Both the position numbers and the translations under genes were made by a program. The notes under the pieces were generated by a model, which was not told the origin of the DNA, did not search any database, and saw nothing but the letters and a program-made list of their open reading frames with translations. Shown here in pieces: positions 46,861 through 55,477 of a stretch of DNA of 64,000 bases; the first letter of the stretch is position 1, and each line of letters opens with the position of its first letter. The stretch is from an uncultured Ferrimonas sp. (lineage in GTDB: Bacteria > Pseudomonadota > Gammaproteobacteria > Enterobacterales > Shewanellaceae), in assembly GCF_947489035.1 (NCBI RefSeq), contig NZ_CANLCI010000002.1:62001-126000 (forward strand), given 5' to 3'.

Positions 46861-47370
46861 TCGCAAACAGGGTTTCACAGTTTTAGATCTCATTTTTGGC
46901 GCCAAGCACGAACTGGCTGAGCCCGTTACCGCCGTAACGCTCTGCCGGCCCCCCTGCCCTTAATGGGTATGGATCCCGAAAATGCTCCCTTTATTGTTCT
47001 TAAAATTACAGCCATTGTTCTCAAAATAAGTCCAATACCGCATTCCAAGCCACTCTTCGCTGCCCCGTTCCCCGATAGCGACCGTGGCTGTAACCGCGCT
47101 GCAGCAGGCTTGCCACAGCAACCAACCGCCGTGGCCATCATGCCGCTCAACGGGGCCACTATAACTCGGTTACCTTGGTCAGTCTGCGCCCTGTCGCTGT
47201 TCACCCCATCACACAGAAGTCACGCCTCAGCACGGCCGTTGTAGGTCGTCAAAGAAGCGAGTGAAATCATTCTCAGCGGCTCAATTTCGCCTTAACAACA
47301 GCCCTGTGCAATCTTGTGAAAATACACCGCCACACCCAGAGAAATAACAATTCTTCACGATTTATGCGGA

Positions 47371-47386
47371 TGTGATTTAGCTCCAC
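47371..47386 (+). promoter_or_regulatory. CRP-like site upstream of phosphoketolase
   Basis: TGTGA-TTTAGC-TCCAC has a perfect left half-site and a 4-of-5 right half-site, centred about 126 bp before the phosphoketolase start. Confidence 0.35.
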
Positions 47387-47504
47387 TTTTTTGAGCAAAT
47401 CATCCCTTACGCTCTTTCACACAACCTAAGTTTAACTCGCAGATAACGGTCTAAGATGAATAGGTCTTTATTACCCGCGAGATTACGTTCAAGGAGCTAT
47501 CGAC

Positions 47505-49871
47505 ATGGCGAATAACAAAGAAATTGGCGCACTGAAAAAACTGGTACGTGCCAGTAACTATCTGTCCGTTTCACAAATCTACCTGAAGCAAAACGTTCTG
47601 CTGCAGAACGAATTGCAACACGAAGACATCAAGCCGCGCTTGCTGGGTCACTGGGGCACCTGTCCTGGCATCTCATTTGTTTACGCTCACATCAACCGTC
47701 TGATCTGTAAGCACAACCGTCCGTTCCTATACTTGGTAGGTCCTGGTCACGGCTTCCCAGCGGTACAGGCAAACCTGTTTATCGAAGGCTCCTTGTCTCA
47801 CTTCTACCCAGACACCATCCCGTACAAAGAAGCGGGCATGAAGCAGATCTGTGAGAAGTTCTCTGCCGCTTACGGTTACCCATCACACGCTAACCCTGAA
47901 GCCCCTGGCCAGATCCTGGAAGGTGGCGAACTGGGTTACTCTCTGTCTGTTGGTGTTGGTGCAGCACTGGATAACCCAGATCTGATCAACGTGGTACTGG
48001 TTGGTGACGGCGAATCCGAAACCGGCCCACTGGCGGCTTCTTGGTACGCTAACCGCCTGCTGGATCCAAAGACTTCCGGTGCGGTTCTGCCAATTCTTCA
48101 CATCAACGGCTACAAAATCTCTGGTCCTACCCGCTTGGGTCGTATGGACGACGAAGAGATCCGCATGGAGTACACCGGTTTAGGTTACGAAGTGCTGTTT
48201 GTTGATGACGAAAAAGAAGAAGACGTATACGTGCAGATGGCGGATGCCATGGACCGCGCTTACGAAATCATCACCGACATCCAAACTCGTGCTCGCAGCG
48301 GCGAAGACGTATGTAAGCCAAAGTGGCCAGTAATCGCGATGCGTACTGCCAAAGGTTGGACCGGTACTAAAGAAGCCAACGGTAAGAAACTGGAAGGCAA
48401 CTGCGAATCTCACCAGGTGATCATCAACAAGTGTGCTGAAAACCCAGAGCACTTGCGTCTGTTGAACGAATGGCTGCAAAGCTACGGCTTCGATGAGCTG
48501 TACAACATCGCTGCTGACGGCACCATCGAGTTTGACGACGAGATCAAAACCCTGATCCCACGTGAAGACCTGCGTATTGGTCGCCAGATCCTGTCTTACG
48601 GCGGTGAAGTGGTTCGCCCACTGAACAAGCCAAATCTGGAAGAGCTGTCTTACGGCGCCGAAACCGCCCGTGGTCAACGTGGCGTGTCCATGAACAAGAT
48701 GGGCGAATGGATGCGTGATGCATTCCGCCTCAACGCCGAGCAGAAGAACCTGCGGATCTTCTCGCCAGACGAAACTTACTCTAACCAGCTGCAAGCGGTA
48801 TTCGAAGAGACCTCTCGTGCTTGGCAGTGGCCAATCAAAGAGTGGGACCAAGATATGTCTCGCGATGGTCGCGTAATGGAGCTGCTGTCTGAGAACCTGC
48901 TGTTTGGTATGTTGCACGGTTACACCGTAACCGGTCGTCACGGCATGTTCCCTACTTACGAAGCGTTTGCACAGGTGGTTTCCTCCATGTGTGACCAATA
49001 CTGTAAGTACGTGTACGCCTCGCAAGGTGTGCCGTTCCGTAAGCCAGTTCCTGCGTGTAACGTAGTGCTGTCTTCGCTGCTGGAGCGTCAGGATCACAAC
49101 GGTTACTCGCACCAGAACCCATCGCTGCTGGGCGCCATGCTTGAAAAGCACCCAACCATCATCTCCGCTTACCTGCCTGCAGACGGTAACAGCACCCTGT
49201 GCTACACCGAAAAGTCGTTTGATGACCGCGACAAGTTGAACGTTATCGTTGCGGGTAAGAAAGAGCTGCCACAGTGGCTGACTCTGGAAGAAGCCCGTAA
49301 GCAAACCGCCGAAGGCATCATGACTTGGGACTTCGCTTCTGACGAAAACCCAGACGTGGTACTGGCTTCTTGTGGTGACTACGTTACCCAAGAGTGTATG
49401 GCGGCGCTGGTACTGATGCGCGAGAAGATGCCAAAAGTGAAAGTTCGCTTTGTGAACATCTCTGAGCTGACTTCCGATGGCATCGGTAGCCTCAAGTACG
49501 GTCAGAACCCAGACATGCTGGATGAGTTCTTCACCGCAGACAAAGGCGTAGTAATCAACTACCACGGCTACCCGAACACCATCCACAAGCTGTTGTTCAA
49601 CTACCCTGGTATCCAGCGCTGTCGCGTTAAGGGTTACGTCGAAGAAGGTTCGACCACTACCCCATTCGACATGGGCGTACGTAACGGTACTTCTCGTTAC
49701 CACTTGGTTATCGACATGGCTTACAAAGCATTCCAGCAAGGCGTGATCACCGATGCACAACACATCGAAATCACCACCGAAATGCTGCAGAAGCTGGTTG
49801 ATCACCGCAACTACATCAAAGAACACGGTGTAGACCCGAAAGAGATCACCGATTGGGTATGGCACCGCTAA
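47505..49871 (+). CDS. xfp: Xylulose-5-phosphate/fructose-6-phosphate phosphoketolase
   Basis: A thiamine-diphosphate enzyme that splits xylulose 5-P (and often fructose 6-P) to acetyl-P plus a sugar phosphate. The 788-residue protein has family motifs YLVGPGHGFPAVQANLF (about residues 75-91), EGGELGYSLSVGVGAALDNPDL, GDGESETGPLA (ThDP site) and SHQNPSLLG. Length is normal. Codon use is extremely biased to preferred codons, as in fusA2, so it is highly expressed. AAGGAG precedes the ATG. No ackA, pta or xylose genes are next to it; acetyl-P must be handled elsewhere. Confidence 0.96.
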   Translation: MANNKEIGALKKLVRASNYLSVSQIYLKQNVLLQNELQHEDIKPRLLGHWGTCPGISFVYAHINRLICKHNRPFLYLVGPGHGFPAVQANLFIEGSLSHFYPDTIPYKEAGMKQICEKFSAAYGYPSHANPEAPGQILEGGELGYSLSVGVGAALDNPDLINVVLVGDGESETGPLAASWYANRLLDPKTSGAVLPILHINGYKISGPTRLGRMDDEEIRMEYTGLGYEVLFVDDEKEEDVYVQMADAMDRAYEIITDIQTRARSGEDVCKPKWPVIAMRTAKGWTGTKEANGKKLEGNCESHQVIINKCAENPEHLRLLNEWLQSYGFDELYNIAADGTIEFDDEIKTLIPREDLRIGRQILSYGGEVVRPLNKPNLEELSYGAETARGQRGVSMNKMGEWMRDAFRLNAEQKNLRIFSPDETYSNQLQAVFEETSRAWQWPIKEWDQDMSRDGRVMELLSENLLFGMLHGYTVTGRHGMFPTYEAFAQVVSSMCDQYCKYVYASQGVPFRKPVPACNVVLSSLLERQDHNGYSHQNPSLLGAMLEKHPTIISAYLPADGNSTLCYTEKSFDDRDKLNVIVAGKKELPQWLTLEEARKQTAEGIMTWDFASDENPDVVLASCGDYVTQECMAALVLMREKMPKVKVRFVNISELTSDGIGSLKYGQNPDMLDEFFTADKGVVINYHGYPNTIHKLLFNYPGIQRCRVKGYVEEGSTTTPFDMGVRNGTSRYHLVIDMAYKAFQQGVITDAQHIEITTEMLQKLVDHRNYIKEHGVDPKEITDWVWHR

Positions 49872-49910
49872 GCGTCGCTTAACGTCAGCAAGCTAAACGC
49901 AAAGCAAAAG

Positions 49911-49938
49911 AACGGCTCCCTCGGGAGCCGTTTTTTTT
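49911..49938 (+). terminator. Terminator after phosphoketolase
   Basis: The stem AACGGCTCCC / GGGAGCCGTT with a short loop is followed by an eight-T run. Confidence 0.95.
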
Positions 49939-50052
49939 GGTTGTCGATCCGGTCGCCGCCTGCAGCGCAAAATGAACCGTTGTCTTCACACCTTATTCAC
50001 TGCCCAAGCCTTATGGTCAAACCAAACAATAAACGACCACAGTGCCAATCCG

Positions 50053-51315
50053 ATGATGACCAATAAACTTCGCTACACCGCCGCCGCTGTTACCGCCCTG
50101 CTGTTGCTGCACCCAAGTGCACAGGCGCAATCATCAGCAACCACAACCGCTAACGCCACCAACCTGGCCCAACATCAGGATTTTCGGGGCGGCCAATTAG
50201 AGTATTCAGATCAACAGTCGTGGTATCGCGAATTGCGTCTAAGCGACTGGCAACAACTGGGATTAACCCAAGACGATCTCAATCAAGTGCTGCCACGCAT
50301 CCATGGCACCGCCGCTTTGCGCGATCAGATCAACCCCAATGAAAATGGCTTCTGGACCTACGAATGGAGCCAGCAAGCGCAGCGGATCGCAGCCCAAGCG
50401 CACGCCACCCCCGCAAGCCAACAAGCTCAGACACTCGCGTTGCATCAACGTGCCAGCGCCCTCTTTTTAGTGGCTTCTTACCCAAACCACGGCAGCGATG
50501 CAGAACGGGCAGCCTTACAACAATCAGTACAGCATTACGTTCGCGCTAGCGCCTTGCGACAGCAGCGTGTAGACATCGTTAACATGCCTGCGGCCAATGG
50601 CATCAAGCTAACGGGATTACTGCACCTGCCAACCAACATCAGCGCCCCCGTTGCCACCATTTTATGGACCGGCGGCGTTGATAAAACCTTGGTTGAACAT
50701 CAGCACTCATTACAGCGTTACCTCGACAGCGGCTACGCGGTATTAACCTTCGATATGCCCGGCGGCGGCTTAAACGAAACACTGCCATTGGCCGTTGGCA
50801 ATGAAGCCGCCGCTCACAACGCTGCGCTGGCTTTTGTGGCGCAATCGCCACTGCTGGACGCCAACCGCGTAGCCGCACTGACCTCATCCGGCGGCGGCAT
50901 TAGCTTGATGGAGTTTGTGCTGCAAAATCCAAGCCTGAAAGCCTCGGTCGCGCGCTGTGCGTTAGTGGACGGGGTACTGACCCAACCGCAGAAATTTAAG
51001 TTCTTGCCGAAAATGAGCGTCGATTCGCTGTTTGCCCGCTTCGGTTTGCGCTTTGATGAGCTCAGCAATCCCGGCAGCTACTCCATCCCACTGTCGCTGA
51101 AAACCAAAGGCTATTTTGATGGTAAGCCCCACACTCAAGTGCCACTGCTGGTGATCAACACCAAGGCCGATCGGGTTGCCTCCCCGGCGGACATGCACGC
51201 CACTGCGGCTTTATCGTCCGATTCTGAAGTGGCGTTCTTTGGCGATGCGGGCCACTGCCCCGAAGGCCCAGCGGCCGAAGCCAAGATCTACGACTTCATC
51301 AGCAGCCGCCTCTAA
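50053..51315 (+). CDS. Secreted alpha/beta hydrolase
   Basis: The 420-residue product has a signal peptide (hydrophobic residues about 9-21, ending AQAQ), a helical N-terminal region and an alpha/beta-hydrolase fold in the second half (ATILWTGGVDKTLVEH; AVLTFDMPGGG). Candidate triad: Ser in TSSGGGISL (the usual GxSxG begins with T), Asp in NTKADRVASP, His in GDAGHCPEG. It resembles the FrsA/esterase-like branch; the substrate is unknown. I placed the start at 50053 so that the signal peptide is N-terminal; the frame is open to 49972. The ribosome-binding site is weak. Confidence 0.7.
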   Translation: MMTNKLRYTAAAVTALLLLHPSAQAQSSATTTANATNLAQHQDFRGGQLEYSDQQSWYRELRLSDWQQLGLTQDDLNQVLPRIHGTAALRDQINPNENGFWTYEWSQQAQRIAAQAHATPASQQAQTLALHQRASALFLVASYPNHGSDAERAALQQSVQHYVRASALRQQRVDIVNMPAANGIKLTGLLHLPTNISAPVATILWTGGVDKTLVEHQHSLQRYLDSGYAVLTFDMPGGGLNETLPLAVGNEAAAHNAALAFVAQSPLLDANRVAALTSSGGGISLMEFVLQNPSLKASVARCALVDGVLTQPQKFKFLPKMSVDSLFARFGLRFDELSNPGSYSIPLSLKTKGYFDGKPHTQVPLLVINTKADRVASPADMHATAALSSDSEVAFFGDAGHCPEGPAAEAKIYDFISSRL

Positions 51316-51390
51316 GCCACCTTATGGCGACCCCCACAACGGGGGGATGACGTACGTCCAGAGCGAACAGTGGTGACGAACCAGAATAGC

Positions 51391-51429
51391 GAGCATAAGT
51401 GACGAGCATGAGTGGCGAGCATGAGTGGC
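51391..51429. repeat. Three tandem 13-bp repeats
   Basis: GAGCATRAGTGRC occurs three times without spacing at 51391, 51404 and 51417; the last two copies are identical. It lies between the hydrolase stop and its terminator. Confidence 0.8.
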
Positions 51430-51467
51430 GAACGCCAATCAGCCCGCTCAGTGATCAGCCCCGACTC

Positions 51468-51496
51468 AACCAGCCCCATTGCGGGGCTGGTTTTTT
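51468..51496 (+). terminator. Terminator after the alpha/beta hydrolase
   Basis: The stem AACCAGCCCC / GGGGCTGGTT with a 5-nt loop is followed by a T-run. Confidence 0.92.
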
Positions 51497-51555
51497 ATTG
51501 CGTTCCCCATCATATCGCGGTAGTGCTAGGTCTTGTTTTCGCCTTGGAGGAAGCC

Positions 51556-51996
51556 ATGAGCCCTGCCCCAGTCTTAAGCGGCGGTTGCCTGTGTGGCGCC
51601 ATTCGCTACCACAGCAGCAACGCCCCCTTTGATGCCGATCATTGCCATTGTCGCCAATGCCAACGCAGCGTCGGCAGCGTGCTGGCCAGTTGGATGGATT
51701 TCAAACGCAGCCAGATCACGTGGCTGACCCGCTCGCCCGTTGAATACCCCTCTTCCGAGAAGATCCGCCGCGGCTTCTGCCCACACTGTGGTGCCAGCAT
51801 CAGCTACCGCCACCTGGATCACCCAGATTACTTAACCCTTACCATCGCCAGCTTGGATAACCCCAACCAAGTGGCACCCAACTACCACATCCACACCCGC
51901 AGCCAAGTCAGTTGGCTACAGATCAACGACAACTGCCGCCGCTATCCGCAGCAGCGCACAGAACCCGCGCCGGCACCGCAACAGAAAAATGAGTGA
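51556..51996 (+). CDS. GFA-family (Mss4-fold) zinc protein
   Basis: A 146-residue member of the glutathione-dependent formaldehyde-activating-like family. The zinc-binding Cys sets are visible: GGCLCGAIRY (residues about 9-18), CHCRQCQRS (about 34-42) and FCPHCGASISY (about 74-84). Most members have no proven enzyme activity. I chose the ATG at 51556 because TTGGAGG lies 6 nt upstream. It is 71 nt before the NagD-like gene and may share its transcript. Confidence 0.85.
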   Translation: MSPAPVLSGGCLCGAIRYHSSNAPFDADHCHCRQCQRSVGSVLASWMDFKRSQITWLTRSPVEYPSSEKIRRGFCPHCGASISYRHLDHPDYLTLTIASLDNPNQVAPNYHIHTRSQVSWLQINDNCRRYPQQRTEPAPAPQQKNE

Positions 51997-52067
51997 CTTA
52001 CAGCGCCAATCCGGCATTCGCCATCTACAGTCTGGCTAAGGGCAATCAGATCACCACAGGGGCACCA

Positions 52068-52814
52068 ATGAAAAGTGTAATTTGCGATATTGATGGGGTA
52101 CTGCTGCACAACAACCAGCTGATCCCCGGCGCCGATAAGTTTATCGCCCGCTTGCGGGAGCAAGGCAATAAGCTCCTGTGCCTAACCAACTACCCAGTGC
52201 AAACCGACAGCGATCTGGCCAACCGGCTGGGCGCGGCAGGGATCGAACTGGAACCCCATCACTTTTATACCTCAGCGATGGCCACCGCCGATTTTTTGAA
52301 GCACCAAGAGGGACGCCGCGCCTATGTGGTTGGCGAAGGCGCACTGACCCACGAGCTGTATAAAAATGGCTTCACCATTACCGACATCAACCCAGAGTTT
52401 GTGATTGTTGGCGAAACCCGCAGCTACAACTGGGACATGATCCACCGCGCCGCCAAGTTTATTGCCCAGGGCGCCCGCTTTATCGCCACCAACCCAGACA
52501 CCTGTGGCCCCAGCCACAGCCCCGCCTGTGGCGCATTGTGTGCCCCCATAGAACGGATCACCGGCAAACAGCCTTTTTATGTGGGCAAGCCCAGTGCGTG
52601 GATTGTGCGTTCTGCGTTAAATCATCTGGACAGCCACGCCAACGACACCATCATCGTCGGTGATAACATGAGTACTGATATTTTGGCGGGGTTTCAGGCG
52701 GGATTGGAAACGGTGCTGGTGCTGTCTGGGGTTACTCATCAAGATCAGTTAGAGCAGTTTCCCTTCCGCCCTAATCATATCTTTGCCAACGCGGGCGAGA
52801 TCAATGTGGTATGA
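52068..52814 (+). CDS. nagD: HAD-IIA phosphatase, NagD-like
   Basis: A 248-residue Mg-dependent phosphatase that acts on UMP/GMP and similar substrates in E. coli. HAD motifs: CDIDGVLLHN (motif I, residues 5-14), LCLTNYP (motif II), VGKPSAW (motif III Lys) and VGDNMSTDI (motif IV). The C2-type cap (about residues 80-180) matches the NagD branch. I used the ATG at 52068. It is convergent with the cupin gene. Confidence 0.88.
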   Translation: MKSVICDIDGVLLHNNQLIPGADKFIARLREQGNKLLCLTNYPVQTDSDLANRLGAAGIELEPHHFYTSAMATADFLKHQEGRRAYVVGEGALTHELYKNGFTITDINPEFVIVGETRSYNWDMIHRAAKFIAQGARFIATNPDTCGPSHSPACGALCAPIERITGKQPFYVGKPSAWIVRSALNHLDSHANDTIIVGDNMSTDILAGFQAGLETVLVLSGVTHQDQLEQFPFRPNHIFANAGEINVV

Positions 52815-52826
52815 CCGCAGCAGCCA

Positions 52827-53459
52827 TCAGTATTGACACAAATAGAATTCGCTTTGACGCTGCGCTTTAATCACATTGTGTTGTTGCCACTCAAGTCGCA
52901 GGTAAGCGCCATTGCGGTGCTCGCCGTGCTGATCCCGTAACTCGCCGCTAAGCAGCAACAGTTCCGCTTTCCCTTCTAGGGTCATCTCACTGCCGGCAGC
53001 AAGCTTGATCAAACGCACTCGCTCTGGGAAGCCCTCTTGCTGATACAGCGACTTCTGCCACGATCCCAGCGCCAATGGTTGCCACTTCAGCTTGTTGCCA
53101 TCTAGGCGGTGCTGTAGACGACCATCGCCAGCGTATTGGCGCAACTTAACCCACAACGTGCAGCCCGCTGTTGAAAATGGCGAGTGGCTGCTGCCATCGG
53201 GATTCAACACATGAGTGCCCGCCGGATAATCGCCATGTTCATCACTGAACACGCCATCAAGCACCAGGATCTCTTCCCCTTGAGGGTGCTGATGGGGCGC
53301 AAATACCGAATCGGGGGCGTACTTAACAATGGACGACACCACCCCGGATTCGCTCGCACCCACATGGTACAGCCGTTTTCGCATCACACCGGCGGCGGGG
53401 CTGTTTTGCCACGGCACCGACTCTGAATGCTGCCAAGGATTGGTTGTAGTACTACTCAT
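52827..53459 (-). CDS. ChrR-like cupin domain protein
   Basis: A 210-residue protein with two cupin-like halves. The first has the metal-type FAPHQHPQGEEILVLDGVFSD (two His, Glu; about residues 67-87) and a later His (SHSPFS), as in the anti-sigma factor ChrR cupin domain. It lacks the N-terminal zinc anti-sigma domain of true ChrR and no ECF sigma gene is adjacent, so a role as an anti-sigma factor is unlikely. The ATG at 53459 has GGAG 7 nt upstream. Confidence 0.75.
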   Translation of the reverse strand: MSSTTTNPWQHSESVPWQNSPAAGVMRKRLYHVGASESGVVSSIVKYAPDSVFAPHQHPQGEEILVLDGVFSDEHGDYPAGTHVLNPDGSSHSPFSTAGCTLWVKLRQYAGDGRLQHRLDGNKLKWQPLALGSWQKSLYQQEGFPERVRLIKLAAGSEMTLEGKAELLLLSGELRDQHGEHRNGAYLRLEWQQHNVIKAQRQSEFYLCQY

Positions 53460-53595
53460 GAACATCTCCGAACGGTGGCGCAGTTGTGGACACAACCGCA
53501 TACACCTTTAATTAACCCCAGCTATTTACCCCTGTGGCAATGCGCGGCATGCTTAGCGGCGATTAACTCTCTGATAACAATAACGAGCTTACGCC

Positions 53596-55191
53596 ATGAA
53601 GCGCCTAATTACCCTGCTTACTGCTACCACACTGCTAAGTGCGTGCGGCATTGTTTCATATTCTACCAATTCGGAACAATCTTTCGATGAGCAGCGCTTA
53701 CGTCGCGACATCAAAGAATTAGCCTCTGATCGCTATCTTGGTCGAATGCCCACCACCCGCGGCGAAACTTTAACCTTAGATTACCTCGAAACCCAATTTC
53801 AGCAGATGGGCTTAGCCCCTGCGAATGGCGACAGTTACCGCCAAGCCGTGCCGATGCAGCGGTTCTTAACCACCAATGCCACGTTGCAATTGGGCCAGCA
53901 GCCGTTGAAATATCGCCAACAGATGGTGCTGAACAGCTACCGTGAGCAAAACTCGGTGCAGCTCAGTAACAGCGAAGTGGTGTTTGTGGGTTACGGCATC
54001 AACGCGCCAGAACACGACTGGAACGACTACGCCAATGTGGACGTGCGCGGCAAAACGGTGTTGATGTTGGTGAACGATCCCGGCTTTGCCAGCGGCGATC
54101 CAAGCCACTTTAAAGGCGACACCATGACCTACTACGGCCGCTGGGATTACAAGTTTGCCGAGGCCGGTCGCCAAGGGGCCGCGGCGGCGCTGATTGTGCA
54201 CGACACCAAACCCGCAGCGTACCCGTGGAGCGTGGTGCAAAACAGCTGGACCGGGCCGAAGCTCGATCTGCAAGGCAGCTTAGATCCGCACCCCGACTTG
54301 GAAGGCTGGATCACCCTAGATAGCGCCAAAGCCCTGCTGGCCGAAGCCGGCCAAGATTTTACCGCCCTAAGCCAACAGGCACAGCAGCGCCCAACCCAAG
54401 TGGCTCTTGGGCTAACCGCCAACGCCAGCTTGCAGCAAACCACCGACACCGCCATCAGCTACAACATTGTGGCCACCTTGCCGGGCACGGAGCAGGCCGA
54501 TGAACATGTGCTGTACACCGCCCACTGGGATCACATCGGCAGCCATCTGGATAAGATCTACAACGGCGCCATGGACAACGCCTCTGGGGTGGCCGCCATG
54601 CTGGAGATCGCCCGCGCCTACCGCGCCGCGCCTACCCCCAAACGCAGCGTCACCTTTGTGGCCGTAACCGGCGAAGAGCAAGGGCTGTTAGGCAGCCGCT
54701 ACTATGCCGCCAAGCCACTGTTTCCATTAGCCAGCACCGTGGGGGTATTTAACATCGATTCCACCAACGTCTACGGTAAAACCCGCGATTACACCGTGGT
54801 CGGCTTTGGCCATTCCCAGCTGGAAGACTATCTGGTTCGCGCCGCCCAAGCACAAAATCGCCAAGTTACCGCCGAAGCCAACCCCGGCGCTGGTGGCTAC
54901 TTCCGTTCGGATCATTTTTCGTTTGTGCCCAAAGGCGTGCCGGCGGTGTTTGCCGGGGGCGGCAGCGTGCCGTGGGATCAGGCCACCGCCGATTACAAAG
55001 TGGCGATGAAAGCGCAGATGCGTGGCTGTTACCACAACCCCTGTGATACCTACCGCCCTAACTGGGATCTGTCTGGCACCTTAATGGACATGCAGGTGTA
55101 CTACGGCGCTGGCCAAGCCCTAGCCAACAGTGATGACTGGCCCGGCTTTAATGCCAGCAGCGAGTTCCACCGCTTGCGCCCTGCCCGCTAG
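53596..55191 (+). CDS. M28-family zinc peptidase lipoprotein
   Basis: A 531-residue lipoprotein aminopeptidase. Lipobox LLSAC (Cys about residue 17). A PA-type insert (VFVGYGINAPEHDWNDY; about residues 130-220) lies before the M28 zinc core: AHWDHIGS (His/Asp), GAMDNASG (Asp), TGEEQG (catalytic Glu pair), NIDSTN (Asp) and RSDHFSF (His). All ligands are present, so it should be active in the periplasm or at the surface. It ends before a strong terminator. Confidence 0.9.
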   Translation: MKRLITLLTATTLLSACGIVSYSTNSEQSFDEQRLRRDIKELASDRYLGRMPTTRGETLTLDYLETQFQQMGLAPANGDSYRQAVPMQRFLTTNATLQLGQQPLKYRQQMVLNSYREQNSVQLSNSEVVFVGYGINAPEHDWNDYANVDVRGKTVLMLVNDPGFASGDPSHFKGDTMTYYGRWDYKFAEAGRQGAAAALIVHDTKPAAYPWSVVQNSWTGPKLDLQGSLDPHPDLEGWITLDSAKALLAEAGQDFTALSQQAQQRPTQVALGLTANASLQQTTDTAISYNIVATLPGTEQADEHVLYTAHWDHIGSHLDKIYNGAMDNASGVAAMLEIARAYRAAPTPKRSVTFVAVTGEEQGLLGSRYYAAKPLFPLASTVGVFNIDSTNVYGKTRDYTVVGFGHSQLEDYLVRAAQAQNRQVTAEANPGAGGYFRSDHFSFVPKGVPAVFAGGGSVPWDQATADYKVAMKAQMRGCYHNPCDTYRPNWDLSGTLMDMQVYYGAGQALANSDDWPGFNASSEFHRLRPAR

Positions 55192-55219
55192 GTCACCGCA
55201 AGCACCGCGGCTTGTACAC

Positions 55220-55243
55220 ACGGCGCCTTTGGCGCCGTTTTTG
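55220..55243 (+). terminator. Terminator after the M28 peptidase
   Basis: The stem ACGGCGCC / GGCGCCGT with loop TTT is followed by TTTTG. Confidence 0.92.
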
Positions 55244-55477
55244 CCTTTCTTGCCCGCCACATTCAAGCCGCCGTGGCCACCCAAATAAAGCATTAGTGTT
55301 TATGCAATAAGTGAATGATGTACAACCATAAACAGAGCCATTTGTCGCAGTTGTCATAACTTGGATTCAACCGCACATCATGGCACGTTGCGCTATACCC
55401 CGTTGTATTGCAGCCCTCCACTTCCCACCACCAACCGCCGCAATCACAACCTGCAGTCAATGAACAGGAGTGCCCCT

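Larger units (their letters stand above)
46568..47504. other. ~0.94-kb gene-free region upstream of phosphoketolase
   Basis: Base composition here is more AT-rich than in the neighbours. Small frames exist on both strands. The best, a reverse-strand frame at 46588-46905, could give a 2-helix membrane peptide from an internal ATG, but it has no ribosome-binding site and crosses the CRP-like site. Two CRP-like palindromes, a 21-bp direct repeat (ATTGTTCTYAAAAT at 46993 and 47014) and a third CRP-like site at 47371 suggest dense regulation or an unrecognised small RNA. GTTCAAGGAG immediately precedes the phosphoketolase start. Confidence 0.6.

Noticed and set aside
46963..47244. 93-codon forward frame upstream of phosphoketolase
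   Set aside because: No ribosome-binding site, no recognisable motif and low-complexity composition; it overlaps an equally poor reverse frame.
48180..49865. 561-codon open frame antisense to phosphoketolase
   Set aside because: It is a by-product of strong codon bias: few TTA, CTA and TCA codons in the sense gene leave few antisense stops. The product matches no family and has no ribosome-binding site.
52827..53459. An ECF sigma / ChrR anti-sigma pair
   Set aside because: There is no sigma factor gene next to it and the N-terminal zinc anti-sigma domain is missing; only the cupin part is present.
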